This document shows positions 54,288 through 63,449 of a DNA stretch of 64,000 nt, one piece after another (the stretch's first letter is position 1; each line of letters begins with the position of its first letter). The translations under genes were made by a program, and so were the position numbers. The notes beneath the pieces were generated by a model. The model saw nothing but the letters and a program-made list of their open reading frames with translations. It had not been told where the DNA came from and made no database searches. This DNA is from Brassicibacter mesophilus (lineage in GTDB: Bacteria > Bacillota > Clostridia > Tissierellales > Proteiniboraceae): NCBI RefSeq assembly GCF_050433385.1, contig NZ_JBNPXI010000010.1, positions 1-64,000 on the forward strand. The letters run 5' to 3'.

Positions 54288-54532
54288 ATTGAAAATATGA
54301 ATATTTATATGTGATTAATATGCATGAAGTTATTAAGCCTTTATGACCATCAAAAAATTAATCATGTTGATGAAATAGGACGGATTAAAAGACTAAAGTC
54401 ACAAAAAATGACCAAATCAAAAGAGTCTTTACATAGTCTTAATAGCAGTATTTCTATTGTTTAAAATAATCTATTGTGAGATACTTACTTGGAAAGTACT
54501 TTCTCAAATATTCAAATAAAAGAGGTGAAGGA
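54288..54532 (+). other. Promoter region of the second sugar cluster
   Basis: A 245-bp AT-rich stretch. It holds TAAAAT near 54463 that could be a -10 box and a perfect palindrome GAAAGTACTTTC at 54492-54503, which is a candidate operator for the cluster's RpiR-type regulator. Nothing else was recognised. Confidence 0.4.
54492..54503 (+). promoter_or_regulatory. Candidate RpiR/MurR operator palindrome
   Basis: Perfect 12-bp palindrome GAAAGTACTTTC between the -10-like TAAAAT and the EIIBC start, 30 bp before the ATG. Recognition by the regulator at 56107 is inferred from position. Confidence 0.35.
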
Positions 54533-56110
54533 ATGTCAAAACGCAAAAAAATTAGTGAACAAATTCAACGATTCGGTAGGTCATTACTGTTACCTATTGC
54601 TGTAATGGCACCTGTTGGAATGGTTTTGGGACTAACGGGAGCTTTGGTTCAGAGCTATATGATTGAAAGAATTCCTATGCTGGGAAACCCTACTTTAAAG
54701 CTTATATTGACTAGTTTAAGAAGTATTGCAAACGTTATCTTTAGTAACATCCCAGTTTTATTTGCTATGGGTGTAGCCTATGGAGTTGCTAAAAAGGAAA
54801 AGGGCATTGCTGTATTTTCGTCTATCATATCATATTTGATTTTAAATGCTACAATCAATGTCTGGCTAAATGCAACAGGAAAACTTGCTCCTGCAGATCA
54901 AATGGCTCAAATGGGACAAGGTATGGTACTAGGAATACAGACGTTGAGATTGGATGTACTAGGTGGTATCATTAGTGGACTTATCGGGGCAAAAATGACT
55001 GATCGATTTTATCAATTAGAGCTTCCAGTGGCTTTTGCGTTTTTTAGTGGTAAAAAATTTGTTCCAATTGCTTCGATAGCAGTAACTATGGTAGTTGGGT
55101 TGATTGTTCCGTTTTTTTGGCAATTAGTAACTAGTGCTTTAATTTCAATGTCTTCTATCATACTAAGTGGAGCATTTGGAGTATTTCTTAATATAGTAAT
55201 GGTTCGTCTTTTGATTCCCTTTGGACTCCATCATGTTTGGAGTGCTCTTCTTAGATTTACCCCAGCTGGAGGAACATATGTAATTGATGGAGAGAATTTT
55301 GTAGGGGTATTACCGGCTTTAAATAAAATACTATTTGAACTGGGTCCAAGTCACGAAGCATGGGACATGCTCCCAGACTTAACTAGGTTTATGGCTCAAA
55401 ACCAAATGCTAGTGACATTGTTCATAATTCCAGCTATTGGGTTAGCTATGTATAAAACAGCTTATGCTAAAAACAGACCTTATGTAAAAGGAATCATTAT
55501 TACTATGGTTCTTACACCCTTCTTGGGAAATGTAACAGAACCTATGGAATTTTCCTTCTTATTTATTGCGCCACTACTATACATACTTTACGTTGGATTA
55601 GCAGCAGCTGGATCAGTTGTATTATACTTACTTAAGACAGGAGTAGGTTATATTAGAGGAACTATTTTTGACTTTGCTATATTTGGATTGATGTATGAAA
55701 ATACTAGATGGTATAACCTACTAATAGTGGGCATTCCACTCTTTGTTATCACATACTTCTTATTTAGTTGGGCTATAAAAAAATGGAATATTCCAACCCC
55801 AGGACGGGAAGAAGATGAAGTATCATACAATACTTTATTAAAGGAAAAGAGATATGCTGAAGTAGCCAAGATTGTAATAGAGTCCATAGGAGGAAGAAGC
55901 AATATTGTTCATGTTGAAAACTGTGTTACTCGTTTGAGGATTGACTTAAAAGACATGAAGATAGTTGATAAGGATCAATTAAAGGAATCAGGAACTTCTG
56001 GTATCTTTTTCCCTAGTAAAAACCACATACACATTGTATTTGGACCTAATGTAGAATTTGTTAAAAATGCTGTAGATCGTGAACTAGAGGGTCAGGAGGT
56101 TAAGCAGTGA
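54533..56110 (+). CDS. PTS glucose/glucoside-family EIIBC
   Basis: A 525-residue sugar transporter fusing a glucose-superfamily EIIC (about ten membrane segments, residues about 10-420) with EIIB at the C-terminus (about 435-520, phosphocysteine in ENCVTRLRID). RFGRSLLLPIAVMAPVG (about 12-28) and LIPFGLHHVWSALLRFTP near 240-257 are typical of the alpha-glucoside/maltose-type permeases. It needs the EIIA at 59482. ATG 54533 is behind GAGGTGAAGG; the earlier frame start has no site. Confidence 0.9.
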   Translation: MSKRKKISEQIQRFGRSLLLPIAVMAPVGMVLGLTGALVQSYMIERIPMLGNPTLKLILTSLRSIANVIFSNIPVLFAMGVAYGVAKKEKGIAVFSSIISYLILNATINVWLNATGKLAPADQMAQMGQGMVLGIQTLRLDVLGGIISGLIGAKMTDRFYQLELPVAFAFFSGKKFVPIASIAVTMVVGLIVPFFWQLVTSALISMSSIILSGAFGVFLNIVMVRLLIPFGLHHVWSALLRFTPAGGTYVIDGENFVGVLPALNKILFELGPSHEAWDMLPDLTRFMAQNQMLVTLFIIPAIGLAMYKTAYAKNRPYVKGIIITMVLTPFLGNVTEPMEFSFLFIAPLLYILYVGLAAAGSVVLYLLKTGVGYIRGTIFDFAIFGLMYENTRWYNLLIVGIPLFVITYFLFSWAIKKWNIPTPGREEDEVSYNTLLKEKRYAEVAKIVIESIGGRSNIVHVENCVTRLRIDLKDMKIVDKDQLKESGTSGIFFPSKNHIHIVFGPNVEFVKNAVDRELEGQEVKQ

Positions 56111-56862
56111 ATCTAAGCAGATTGGCACAAAACTATGGTAAATTAACAGAACTAGAGAGAAAAATAGTTGAGTATATTATGAATAACCCTAAAAAGATAG
56201 TTTGTCTTACTGGTAATGAACTGGCTCAGAAGTTATTTGTTTCTAAAACATCTATAATCAACCTGTCTAAAAAGCTAGGCTTTGATGGTTATAGTGAGCT
56301 CAGATATTATGTGAAGGATTATATTCAAAATAGGGAGAAAAAAGAACAAGCTTTATCCTATGACAGTATACTAGGCAATATACATGATGAAATTACTAAA
56401 ACCTTATATTTGCAAAGTGAAGAAAATATAAAGGTTATTGCCCAGAAAATAGTAGAGTCAAGGATAATATATGTTATAGCTAGGGGAGCTTCAAAGCCAA
56501 TAGCTGACTTTTTGAGCTCTCGACTAGCTATATTAAAGGTTAAATCTATATTTGTTGGAGATCCCAATGTTATTGATGAATTAGGAGAAAGTTTAGGAGC
56601 TGGGGAAGCTATATTACTTATGTCTTTATCAGGAGAAACTGAGAAAATATTAAATATAGCTAAAGCAGCTAGAGCAAGGAGCATAGATGTTATTGCTTTA
56701 ACTTCCTTTTCAAATAATTCATTACAAAATATAGCTAATTATAATATGTTTTGCTTTGCCAATAATACAAAGACAAAGTATAGTGATTTGATTTCAAGGC
56801 TTGGCTTACACACACTAACGCAAATACTAATAACCTATATTGCTATGAACAGAGAGGAGTAG
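56107..56862 (+). CDS. MurR/RpiR-family regulator
   Basis: A 251-residue regulator: N-terminal helix-turn-helix (about residues 1-75, NELAQKLFVSKTSIINLSKK) and a SIS sugar-phosphate-binding domain (about 105-230, IYVIARGASKPIADFLSSRL, LMSLSGETEKILNIAKAARA). It overlaps the end of EIIBC by one codon (GTG shared with TGA) and precedes a GH4 gene. Likely controls the cluster in response to the imported phospho-sugar. Confidence 0.88.
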   Translation: MNLSRLAQNYGKLTELERKIVEYIMNNPKKIVCLTGNELAQKLFVSKTSIINLSKKLGFDGYSELRYYVKDYIQNREKKEQALSYDSILGNIHDEITKTLYLQSEENIKVIAQKIVESRIIYVIARGASKPIADFLSSRLAILKVKSIFVGDPNVIDELGESLGAGEAILLMSLSGETEKILNIAKAARARSIDVIALTSFSNNSLQNIANYNMFCFANNTKTKYSDLISRLGLHTLTQILITYIAMNREE

Positions 56863-56866
56863 TAAC

Positions 56867-58195
56867 ATGAGCAGAAAAAAACAAGTAGTTACAATAGTTG
56901 GAGCTGGAAGTACAAGAACTCCTGCTTTAATTGGAAGCTTAGTGAATTTAAAAGAAAGATTTCCATTAAAAAAACTAATTTTATTTGATATAGATAAATC
57001 ACGTATAGATGTACAGAAGCATTATATTAGGTTAGTAATGAATAAACACTATCCTGATGTAGAGCTTTTGTTTACAGATGATGAGGACAAGGCATATATA
57101 GGTACAGATTATGTGTTTTGTCAAATGCGTGCTGGAAATTTTGAAATGAGAAGTTATGATGAAAAAATACCATTGAAGCATGATTTAGTAGGTCAAGAGA
57201 CCTGTGGACCTGGGGGATTCGCCTATGGTATGAGGTCTATAACTCCTATGATAGAAATGGTCAAGAAAATAAGAGAATATTCTCAGGAGGCTTGGATATT
57301 AAACTATACAAATCCCGCTGCTATAGTTGCTGTAGCACTAGATAAGATGTTTCCAAATGACAGAAGAATACTAAATATCTGTGATCAGCCCTATTCTATG
57401 ATTAAATCTTTTGCAAAAATATTAGATGTAGATATGTATGATATTGAACCTAGGTATTTCGGATTAAATCACTTTGGATGGTTTACAAAGCTATATCACA
57501 CACCAACTGGAGAAGATCTAATTCCAAAGCTAAAAGAGCATCTAACTGATCATGAATTTAAGCCTTTTAATGCTGAGCAAAGAGACCCATCATGGCTAGA
57601 GACTTATAAAAATGTAAACAAAATGATGGCTCATTTCCCTAAATATGTGCCTAACACATATCTACAATACTACTTTTTCTCAGATGAAATAGTTGAGAAA
57701 AGTAATCCTGAATTTACAAGGGCTGATGAAGCGAGAATTGGTAGAGAAAAACAAGTACTTGATATTTGTAGAAAAGCTAAGGAGCAAGACTCCCTTGAAG
57801 GACTCCCCTTGCTTACTGGACAAGTTCACGGAAATATGATGGTAGAGGTTGCAGAATCTATTGCCTATGATCTTAAAAAGGTGTTTGTAGTTATGGTAAG
57901 AAACGAAGGGATCATACCAAATTTGCCTAAAGATGCAATGGTTGAATGTGCTGGAGCACTTACCCAAAATGGAGCAGAAGCATATCCTTATGGTGAAGTG
58001 GAAACCTTCTATAAAGGGCTTTTAGAAAACCAATACGCCTATGAAAAACTGACTGTGGAGGCGTGTCTAGAGACAGATTATGAAAAGGCATTACAGGCCT
58101 TAACTCTTAACCGGACTGTTGTGAATCCTAATAAGGCAAAGGCTGTTTTAGATGATTTAATGGAAGTTAATAGCAAATATTGGAATTTAAAATAG
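56867..58195 (+). CDS. GH4 phospho-glycosidase, alpha-type-like
   Basis: A 442-residue family 4 glycoside hydrolase. NAD loop VTIVGAGSTRTPALIGSL (about 8-25), CQMRAGNFEMRSYDEKIP (about 84-101), GQETCGPGGFAYGMRS, and the motif CDQP (about 172-175), which follows the phospho-alpha-glucosidase style CDMP/CDQP and not the CNVP of the enzyme at 22247. It should cleave the phosphorylated disaccharide from the EIIBC. GAGGAG lies before the ATG, 4 nt after the regulator stop. The exact linkage is not settled by sequence. Confidence 0.88.
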   Translation: MSRKKQVVTIVGAGSTRTPALIGSLVNLKERFPLKKLILFDIDKSRIDVQKHYIRLVMNKHYPDVELLFTDDEDKAYIGTDYVFCQMRAGNFEMRSYDEKIPLKHDLVGQETCGPGGFAYGMRSITPMIEMVKKIREYSQEAWILNYTNPAAIVAVALDKMFPNDRRILNICDQPYSMIKSFAKILDVDMYDIEPRYFGLNHFGWFTKLYHTPTGEDLIPKLKEHLTDHEFKPFNAEQRDPSWLETYKNVNKMMAHFPKYVPNTYLQYYFFSDEIVEKSNPEFTRADEARIGREKQVLDICRKAKEQDSLEGLPLLTGQVHGNMMVEVAESIAYDLKKVFVVMVRNEGIIPNLPKDAMVECAGALTQNGAEAYPYGEVETFYKGLLENQYAYEKLTVEACLETDYEKALQALTLNRTVVNPNKAKAVLDDLMEVNSKYWNLK

Positions 58196-58205
58196 GGGTG
58201 ATATA

Positions 58206-59399
58206 ATGTATCTATATTCTGAGAATATTTATACTCCTCAAGGATTTCAGATGGGCTATTTAAAGATAGAGGATGGAAAGATAAAGGGTATTTTTAATGA
58301 GGTTTCCTCTGAGGATGTAGTTAATTACATGGATAAAATTCTTATACCTGGTTTTATTGATATACATGTTCACGGCTGGGCAACTGGATCTTTTTGGCAT
58401 GAAGGGACTCAAGAATCTATAGAAAACATGTCTATGGAAATGGTTAAGGCAGGGGTTACTTCCTATCTTGCTACTACTGGGACTGATTCACTAGATGAGA
58501 TTAACAGACATATTTCCCAAGGAAAAAGAGCTATAGAAAATTGGAGTCCTGATAAGGGAGCACATGTTTTAGGATTTCATTTGGAAGGTCCCTTTATTAA
58601 TAAAGAGTTTAGAGGAATGCAAAAGGAAAAATATTGTTTAAATCCTTCGATTGAAATATTAGAAGATTTTTTTCAAAATGCTAGAAAGGAAAATATTAAA
58701 TTAGTAACTATAGCACCTGAGCTAAAAGGAGCAGAAGAATTTATTAAATATGCCAATGGAGAAGGTATTCAAATCTCTGTAGGACATAGTGGAGCAGAAT
58801 TTGAAGATATTGAAAGATTAAAAGATTTTGGATTAGGTGGATTTACTCATACCTTTAGTGGCATGAGAGGCTTTCATCATAGGAGGTTAGGTGTAGCTGG
58901 CGCATCTATGTATTTTGATGATATGTATGCAGAATTTGCTAAACAGACAGGCATGACTGTTAAACCACAGGCTTTTGAATTAGCTTATAGAATCAAAGGA
59001 CCTGAAAGAATAATATTAAGTACTGATTGTGTAGGATTAGCACATGTGAAGGAGCCCTTTCATCATTATATAAGGAAATGTACCTTTATTCCTGACGGTG
59101 AGTATGTTAAGTTATTGCATGATGATGGTAGGGAAGAATGTATTAATAAATATGATTATGATAAGGTAAAAGATTTTGAACTTGGTTTTTTAGGATCAGT
59201 TCGAAATGTTGTGAAAAATGTTCAAGCTTCAATCAGTGACATAGTAAAAATGGCTTCTGAAAATCCAGCTAAATATATTGGAGTATATGACAGTAAAGGG
59301 TCTATAGAACCAAATAAAGACGGAGACATTCTCGTTATTGATGATGAATGGAGTTTGCTTGATGTATATGTGCATGGAGTAAAACAGGATATTGAATAA
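58206..59399 (+). CDS. nagA: N-acetylglucosamine-6-phosphate deacetylase-like amidohydrolase
   Basis: A 397-residue metal-dependent deacetylase of the NagA family. Metal motif GFIDIHVHGWA (about 50-60), LGFHLEGPFINKEFRGMQKE (about 123-142; the conserved E), SVGHSGAEFEDI (about 190-201), FTHTFSGMRGFHHR (about 212-225) and LSTDCVGLAH (about 275-284). It implies that the sugar from this cluster carries an N-acetyl group. No nagB is nearby. Starts 10 nt after the GH4 stop. Confidence 0.9.
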   Translation: MYLYSENIYTPQGFQMGYLKIEDGKIKGIFNEVSSEDVVNYMDKILIPGFIDIHVHGWATGSFWHEGTQESIENMSMEMVKAGVTSYLATTGTDSLDEINRHISQGKRAIENWSPDKGAHVLGFHLEGPFINKEFRGMQKEKYCLNPSIEILEDFFQNARKENIKLVTIAPELKGAEEFIKYANGEGIQISVGHSGAEFEDIERLKDFGLGGFTHTFSGMRGFHHRRLGVAGASMYFDDMYAEFAKQTGMTVKPQAFELAYRIKGPERIILSTDCVGLAHVKEPFHHYIRKCTFIPDGEYVKLLHDDGREECINKYDYDKVKDFELGFLGSVRNVVKNVQASISDIVKMASENPAKYIGVYDSKGSIEPNKDGDILVIDDEWSLLDVYVHGVKQDIE

Positions 59400-59421
59400 A
59401 TTATTGAAAATGTATTAAACT

Positions 59422-59447
59422 AAGGGCTGCTAAATTCAGCCCTTTCT
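59422..59447 (+). terminator. Hairpin between nagA and EIIA
   Basis: Eight-base-pair stem AAGGGCTG/CAGCCCTT with a short TCT tail; probably leaky or processing-related. Confidence 0.4.
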
Positions 59448-59481
59448 AAATCATTAGCTCATAGTAGATAGGAGGGCAAGT

Positions 59482-59955
59482 ATGTTAGGATTTTTACGTA
59501 AAAAGGAGATAAAGATATATGCTCCAATGGAAGGTGTATCTATGGATATTACAAAAGTTCCTGATGCAGCTTTTTCGCAGAAGATGATTGGAGATGGTAT
59601 AGGAATAGAACCAAGCGATGGGTTAGTTGTAGCTCCATGTAAAGGTAGAGTAGTTCAGATATTTCCTACCAATCATGCCCTAGGAATAATATCTACAGAT
59701 GGAATAGAAATATTAATTCATATCGGGTTGGATACTGTAGAATTAAAGGGAGAAGGTTTTAGACGACTTGTTGAGGTAGGCGATGAAGTTGAGATAGGAA
59801 CTCCATTGATGGAGGTAGATCTAAACTTTATCAAAGCAAATAATAAATCAACAATAAGTCCAATAGTCGTAACTAATGGAGATAGAATAAAAGGTATGAA
59901 AAAAACACAAAAAAAAGTTCATAGAGGGACAGATATTGTACTAGAGATAAAGTAA
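59482..59955 (+). CDS. PTS glucose-family EIIA
   Basis: A 157-residue EIIA of the glucose type, supplying phosphate to the EIIBC at 54533, which lacks its own EIIA domain. The active histidine is in GIEILIHIGLDTVEL (about 82-96), preceded by the accessory histidine in NHALGI. YAPMEGVSMDITKVPD opens the domain. GGAGGG precedes the ATG. Confidence 0.93.
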   Translation: MLGFLRKKEIKIYAPMEGVSMDITKVPDAAFSQKMIGDGIGIEPSDGLVVAPCKGRVVQIFPTNHALGIISTDGIEILIHIGLDTVELKGEGFRRLVEVGDEVEIGTPLMEVDLNFIKANNKSTISPIVVTNGDRIKGMKKTQKKVHRGTDIVLEIK

Positions 59956-60104
59956 TAAATAATTATATTCATTATTTATTTTATGGTCATTAAGAAATAG
60001 CTAATTTTATAAGAAACAGGAGCATTATAAGTAAAATTATTAATATTTTTTGATTTACCAAAGTATATTTGTTATTGAATTATAATTGAATTTTTTGGAG
60101 GAGA

Positions 60105-60141
60105 ATAATAGTACCGCAGACAGCAGTGCTATTATTTTTTA
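60105..60141 (+). terminator. Probable terminator of the second sugar cluster
   Basis: Stem of 10 bp (60105-60114 with 60126-60135, one wobble pair) followed by T6. It sits about 150 nt after the EIIA gene, with an AT-rich weak hairpin (about 59954-59983) between. Confidence 0.55.
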
Positions 60142-60233
60142 CTGTCATTAAATCTTAAAACAAATAATAAAGGAATTTTCTTAAGTATATAGAAATGAAT
60201 ATTATTATTATTTTGTAATTAGAGGGCGAAATC

Positions 60234-61172
60234 ATGAAAAAATTGGAACGTTTATCAGGTATTATTTATGCATTAAAAGAAAATAAAAAGATGACTGCTA
60301 AAGAACTGGCATCAACCTTTGAAGTAAGCGAAAGGACTATTTACAGAGACATAGATGCTTTGTCTCAATTAAAGGTGCCTATCGTCTCTTTTGAAGGGTA
60401 CGAAGGGGGATATAAAATTGATGAAAGTTATTTTATACCTAGTTTACCTTTTGAACAAAATGAGATTCTCTACTTGCTTATTTCGTTAAGAGCTGGAGAA
60501 GTTTTAAGGGTGCCTAATATGCAGTGTTCCTTTGAATCGTTAAAATATAAGCTTCTCAATATAGTAGATGATGACATGAAAGAAAGATATAAAAAATTGC
60601 TTTCTAGGATCACATTAGAAATGAATAGAATAATTCCCAATAGTTATTGCGAAGATCTTTTCTATAAGCTTATAGAGAGTTTTAGTAATTATAAGGATTT
60701 AATAATTACATATTATACACCAAAGAACGATGAATATGTAAAAAGAAGAGTTACTCCTTATATTTTGTCCTTTGATAGTGGAGGATGGTATCTAGATGGT
60801 TATTGTCACATTAGAAAAACGAAAAGATGCTTTAGACTAGATAGAATAAAGGATATAGAAGTATCCAAAGAGAATTATAGTCAAACCGTTGTGAATGAAT
60901 ATATGGATAGGTTGAAAAAGAAAGAAAAGGATTTTAAGATAAAGTTAGAAATGGATAAGAAGCTATATGAAACTGTAAAGAATGATGATTATTATATTTG
61001 GACAAATACAAAAAGTCTAGGCGATAAAATAGAATTAGATATTTATACTAATAATATTGACTATTTCATTCGATTAGCTATAGAAAACTGCAATCAAGTA
61101 ACAATAATTGAGCCGGAAGAAGTTATAAATAGAGTAAAGCAATTATGCAAGAAAACATTGGAAAAGTATTAA
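60234..61172 (+). CDS. WYL-domain transcriptional regulator
   Basis: A 312-residue regulator of the YafY type: DeoR-like winged helix at residues about 1-65 (MTAKELASTFEVSERTIYRD near 19-38), then a WYL domain (about 130-210, with WYLDGYCHIRKTKRCFRLD) and a C-terminal extension to residue 312. Such regulators bind nucleotides, nucleic acids or small ligands. Target genes unknown. A terminator follows directly. Confidence 0.88.
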   Translation: MKKLERLSGIIYALKENKKMTAKELASTFEVSERTIYRDIDALSQLKVPIVSFEGYEGGYKIDESYFIPSLPFEQNEILYLLISLRAGEVLRVPNMQCSFESLKYKLLNIVDDDMKERYKKLLSRITLEMNRIIPNSYCEDLFYKLIESFSNYKDLIITYYTPKNDEYVKRRVTPYILSFDSGGWYLDGYCHIRKTKRCFRLDRIKDIEVSKENYSQTVVNEYMDRLKKKEKDFKIKLEMDKKLYETVKNDDYYIWTNTKSLGDKIELDIYTNNIDYFIRLAIENCNQVTIIEPEEVINRVKQLCKKTLEKY

Positions 61173-61173
61173 A

Positions 61174-61206
61174 GGACTCTGACAAGTTTATGTCAGAGTT
61201 CTTTTG
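61174..61206 (+). terminator. Rho-independent terminator
   Basis: Stem of 9 bp (61176-61184 with 61191-61199) and a TCTTTT tail. Confidence 0.75.
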
Positions 61207-61273
61207 CTATAGTTATAAAAAAGATAGTTATTCACTGAAATATACTATGATAAATTAATCAGGGGGGATTACA

Positions 61274-62227
61274 ATGGAATACACTAGCTATATTGAGTTA
61301 GAAAAAGATTTGATTGCACTTTTAGAACAGGAGAATTATAGAGAAGCAGTAGATTTATTAGGAAAAGCATCAGAAATTCTTCCTCAAAAAGAATTTGAAG
61401 AAAACTATTTTGATATTCTTTTTAACAAAGCTCGCTTTTCTACTAATTGTAATATGTATGATGAATCTATTAAGACATTAATATATCTAGTTGAACAAGG
61501 TTACGCTTGCCCATTACAATGGAAGCGTTTTGAGCCTTTACAACAAGATCCAAGGTATGCAAATCTTGAGCATAAGAATGATTTATTAATAAAGCAAGCT
61601 CAAGAAAAATCTAAACTTGAATATTTTGTGCATCTTCCAGAGAGTTACTATAAGAATAAACAGTACCCATTATTTATTAATCTTCATGGAGACGGAGAAA
61701 ACGTGAAGCTACATAGCCAATATTGGAAACCTGATGCTTTTCTTAAGAAAGACTTTATTGTTGTGTATATTCAATCATCACAGGTTATGCATCATAATAG
61801 CTATGGCTGGACTAATGATCAGTGTAAAGCTAGAAAAGAAATTAAACATATATATGATTTAATGATACAACAATACTCAATTGATAAAGATTGTGTTATC
61901 ATAGGTGGATTTTCTGGCGGTGCAATAGCCTCTATTGATATAATTATGGCTAATGAATTCCCTATAAAAGGCTTTATTGCTCTATGTGCATCTGAGAAAC
62001 CTGAATCGTTTACTAAGGAGAATGCTCAGTATGCTGGTAAAAGAGGTATAAAAGGTGTGTTAATGGAGGGAGAACAAGACATACCTGTACTAGATGAGGA
62101 AGAAATGGTTAATGTGTTCAAAGAGGTTGGGCTTCCTCATGAATATTATATCAATAAAGGTATAGGCCATTGGTATCCTAAAGACTTAAGCGAAAAAGTT
62201 GAGAAAGCATTAGAATTTATATTATAG
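61274..62227 (+). CDS. TPR-like plus alpha/beta hydrolase protein
   Basis: A 317-residue protein. Residues about 1-110 are helical and repeat-like (YREAVDLLGKASEILPQ, YDESIKTLIYLVEQG), similar to TPR units. Residues about 115-317 form an esterase-type alpha/beta hydrolase: LFINLHGDGEN (about 133-143), nucleophile in GGFSGGA (Ser214) and catalytic His in NKGIGHWYPKDL near the C-terminus. PHB-depolymerase/feruloyl-esterase-like. GGGGGG precedes the ATG. Substrate unknown. Confidence 0.8.
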   Translation: MEYTSYIELEKDLIALLEQENYREAVDLLGKASEILPQKEFEENYFDILFNKARFSTNCNMYDESIKTLIYLVEQGYACPLQWKRFEPLQQDPRYANLEHKNDLLIKQAQEKSKLEYFVHLPESYYKNKQYPLFINLHGDGENVKLHSQYWKPDAFLKKDFIVVYIQSSQVMHHNSYGWTNDQCKARKEIKHIYDLMIQQYSIDKDCVIIGGFSGGAIASIDIIMANEFPIKGFIALCASEKPESFTKENAQYAGKRGIKGVLMEGEQDIPVLDEEEMVNVFKEVGLPHEYYINKGIGHWYPKDLSEKVEKALEFIL

Positions 62228-62235
62228 AAATAGAC

Positions 62236-62270
62236 AAGGGGAACGTATCATATGTTCCTCTTATCTGTTT
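62236..62270 (+). terminator. Possible terminator
   Basis: A stem around AAGGGGAAC/GTTCCTCTT (one wobble pair) with ATCTGTTT after it; moderate. Confidence 0.5.
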
Positions 62271-62340
62271 AATAGACTAAGTCGAATCAAAGGTATATAA
62301 TTAACATAAACGATACCAAAACAGATACGGGGGAATGATT

Positions 62341-62982
62341 ATGGTAAAGAATTTTAGAGATCCAGGCAGTGCACTTAGTCATTTAATAGGAGCAATTATA
62401 TCAGTTGTAGGTCTTGGGTTATTGCTTTATACTTCAATAAGCAACAATAATGCAAGAGAGATTGTATCATTTTCAATATTTGGAGCAAGCTTAATACTTT
62501 TATATACTGCTAGCTCTGTATATCATATAGTAAAAGGCTCGGATAAGGTTATAAAGGTATTAAGAAAGATTGATCACAGTATGATTTATGTCTTGATTGC
62601 AGGTACATATACTCCAATTTGTCTTATTTTATTAAGAGGAAAGTTAGGTTACACTATGTTATCTGTGATATGGACATTAGCAATCATCGGAATAATTACT
62701 AAGATCTTTTTTATAAATATTCCTAGGTGGATTTATACCGCTATATACATCATCATGGGATGGATTGTTGTATTGGCAGTAATCCCATTGTCAAAAGCTG
62801 CATCAATAAAGGCAGTTTTATGGTTATTCGTAGGGGGCGTTTTTTATACTATTGGAGGAGTAATATACGCTTTGAAAAAGCCAAATTTTATTCCAAAATG
62901 GTTGGGATTTCATGAGATATTTCACATATTTATTTTATTAGGGAGTATAAGTCATTTTGTATTTATATATAATTTTTGTTAA
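62341..62982 (+). CDS. Hemolysin III family membrane protein
   Basis: A 213-residue seven-membrane-segment protein of the HlyIII/PAQR family: FRDPGSALSHLIGAIISVVG (about 4-23, with the conserved histidine), SSVYHIVKG (about 60-68), LRKIDHSMIYVLIAGTYTP (about 75-93), FHEIFHIFILLGSISHFV near the C-terminus (metal histidines). Possibly an intramembrane zinc hydrolase; function in bacteria is unsettled. I chose ATG 62341 with CGGGGGA at 6-nt spacing; the ATG at 62335 is too near. Confidence 0.88.
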   Translation: MVKNFRDPGSALSHLIGAIISVVGLGLLLYTSISNNNAREIVSFSIFGASLILLYTASSVYHIVKGSDKVIKVLRKIDHSMIYVLIAGTYTPICLILLRGKLGYTMLSVIWTLAIIGIITKIFFINIPRWIYTAIYIIMGWIVVLAVIPLSKAASIKAVLWLFVGGVFYTIGGVIYALKKPNFIPKWLGFHEIFHIFILLGSISHFVFIYNFC

Positions 62983-63449
62983 CATTAAGTTTACTTATCT
63001 TTTTCATGAAATGGTATTACGATTAGACAGTTGTAACATTAAGGTGTAAACATGAGAAAAACGCTACAAATCAGCAGCAAAATCAAGGGATTAGCATTGT
63101 TTAAAACTTTGCTAGTCCCCATTATTTTAGAAGGGAAAGTATATGTACGATAAGATGAATAGCGTAGTTAATTATATAGAATACAGTATATTGGATGAAT
63201 ACTGCACAACACGTAAAATTGATTTAAATGAATGAAGTAAAAAATAGTGATGAAAAATAGGAAAGAGAAAATGTCTTAGGTTTATTTTGTAATGGAGCAA
63301 AGGGATGGCATTGATCTGCAGATAAGTACTTCAGGAAATCATAGAAAAATATAACAGGTAAAAAAAGGTTTTAGAAGATTTACATAGAAAATAATAACTT
63401 ATACGTAATTATGTAAATTGAGAATATTTTGAATGAATGGGGGATATAG
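62983..63449 (+). other. Gap before the truncated right-edge gene, with short ORFs
   Basis: 467 bases with no full gene. A 33-codon ORF starts ATG 63052 behind AAGGTG and an overlapping 30-codon ORF starts at 63143; neither resembles a known family. A stem 63087-63096/63110-63119 (one wobble pair) may be a terminator, though it lies within the first ORF. Between 63270 and 63360 one frame reads LGLFCNGAKGWH-stop-SADKYFRKS-stop, which looks like decayed coding DNA. Confidence 0.35.

Noticed and set aside
60105..60141. T-box-like GTACCGC sequence
   Set aside because: Only a short resemblance to the T-box signature and no specifier or stem I upstream; read as a terminator.
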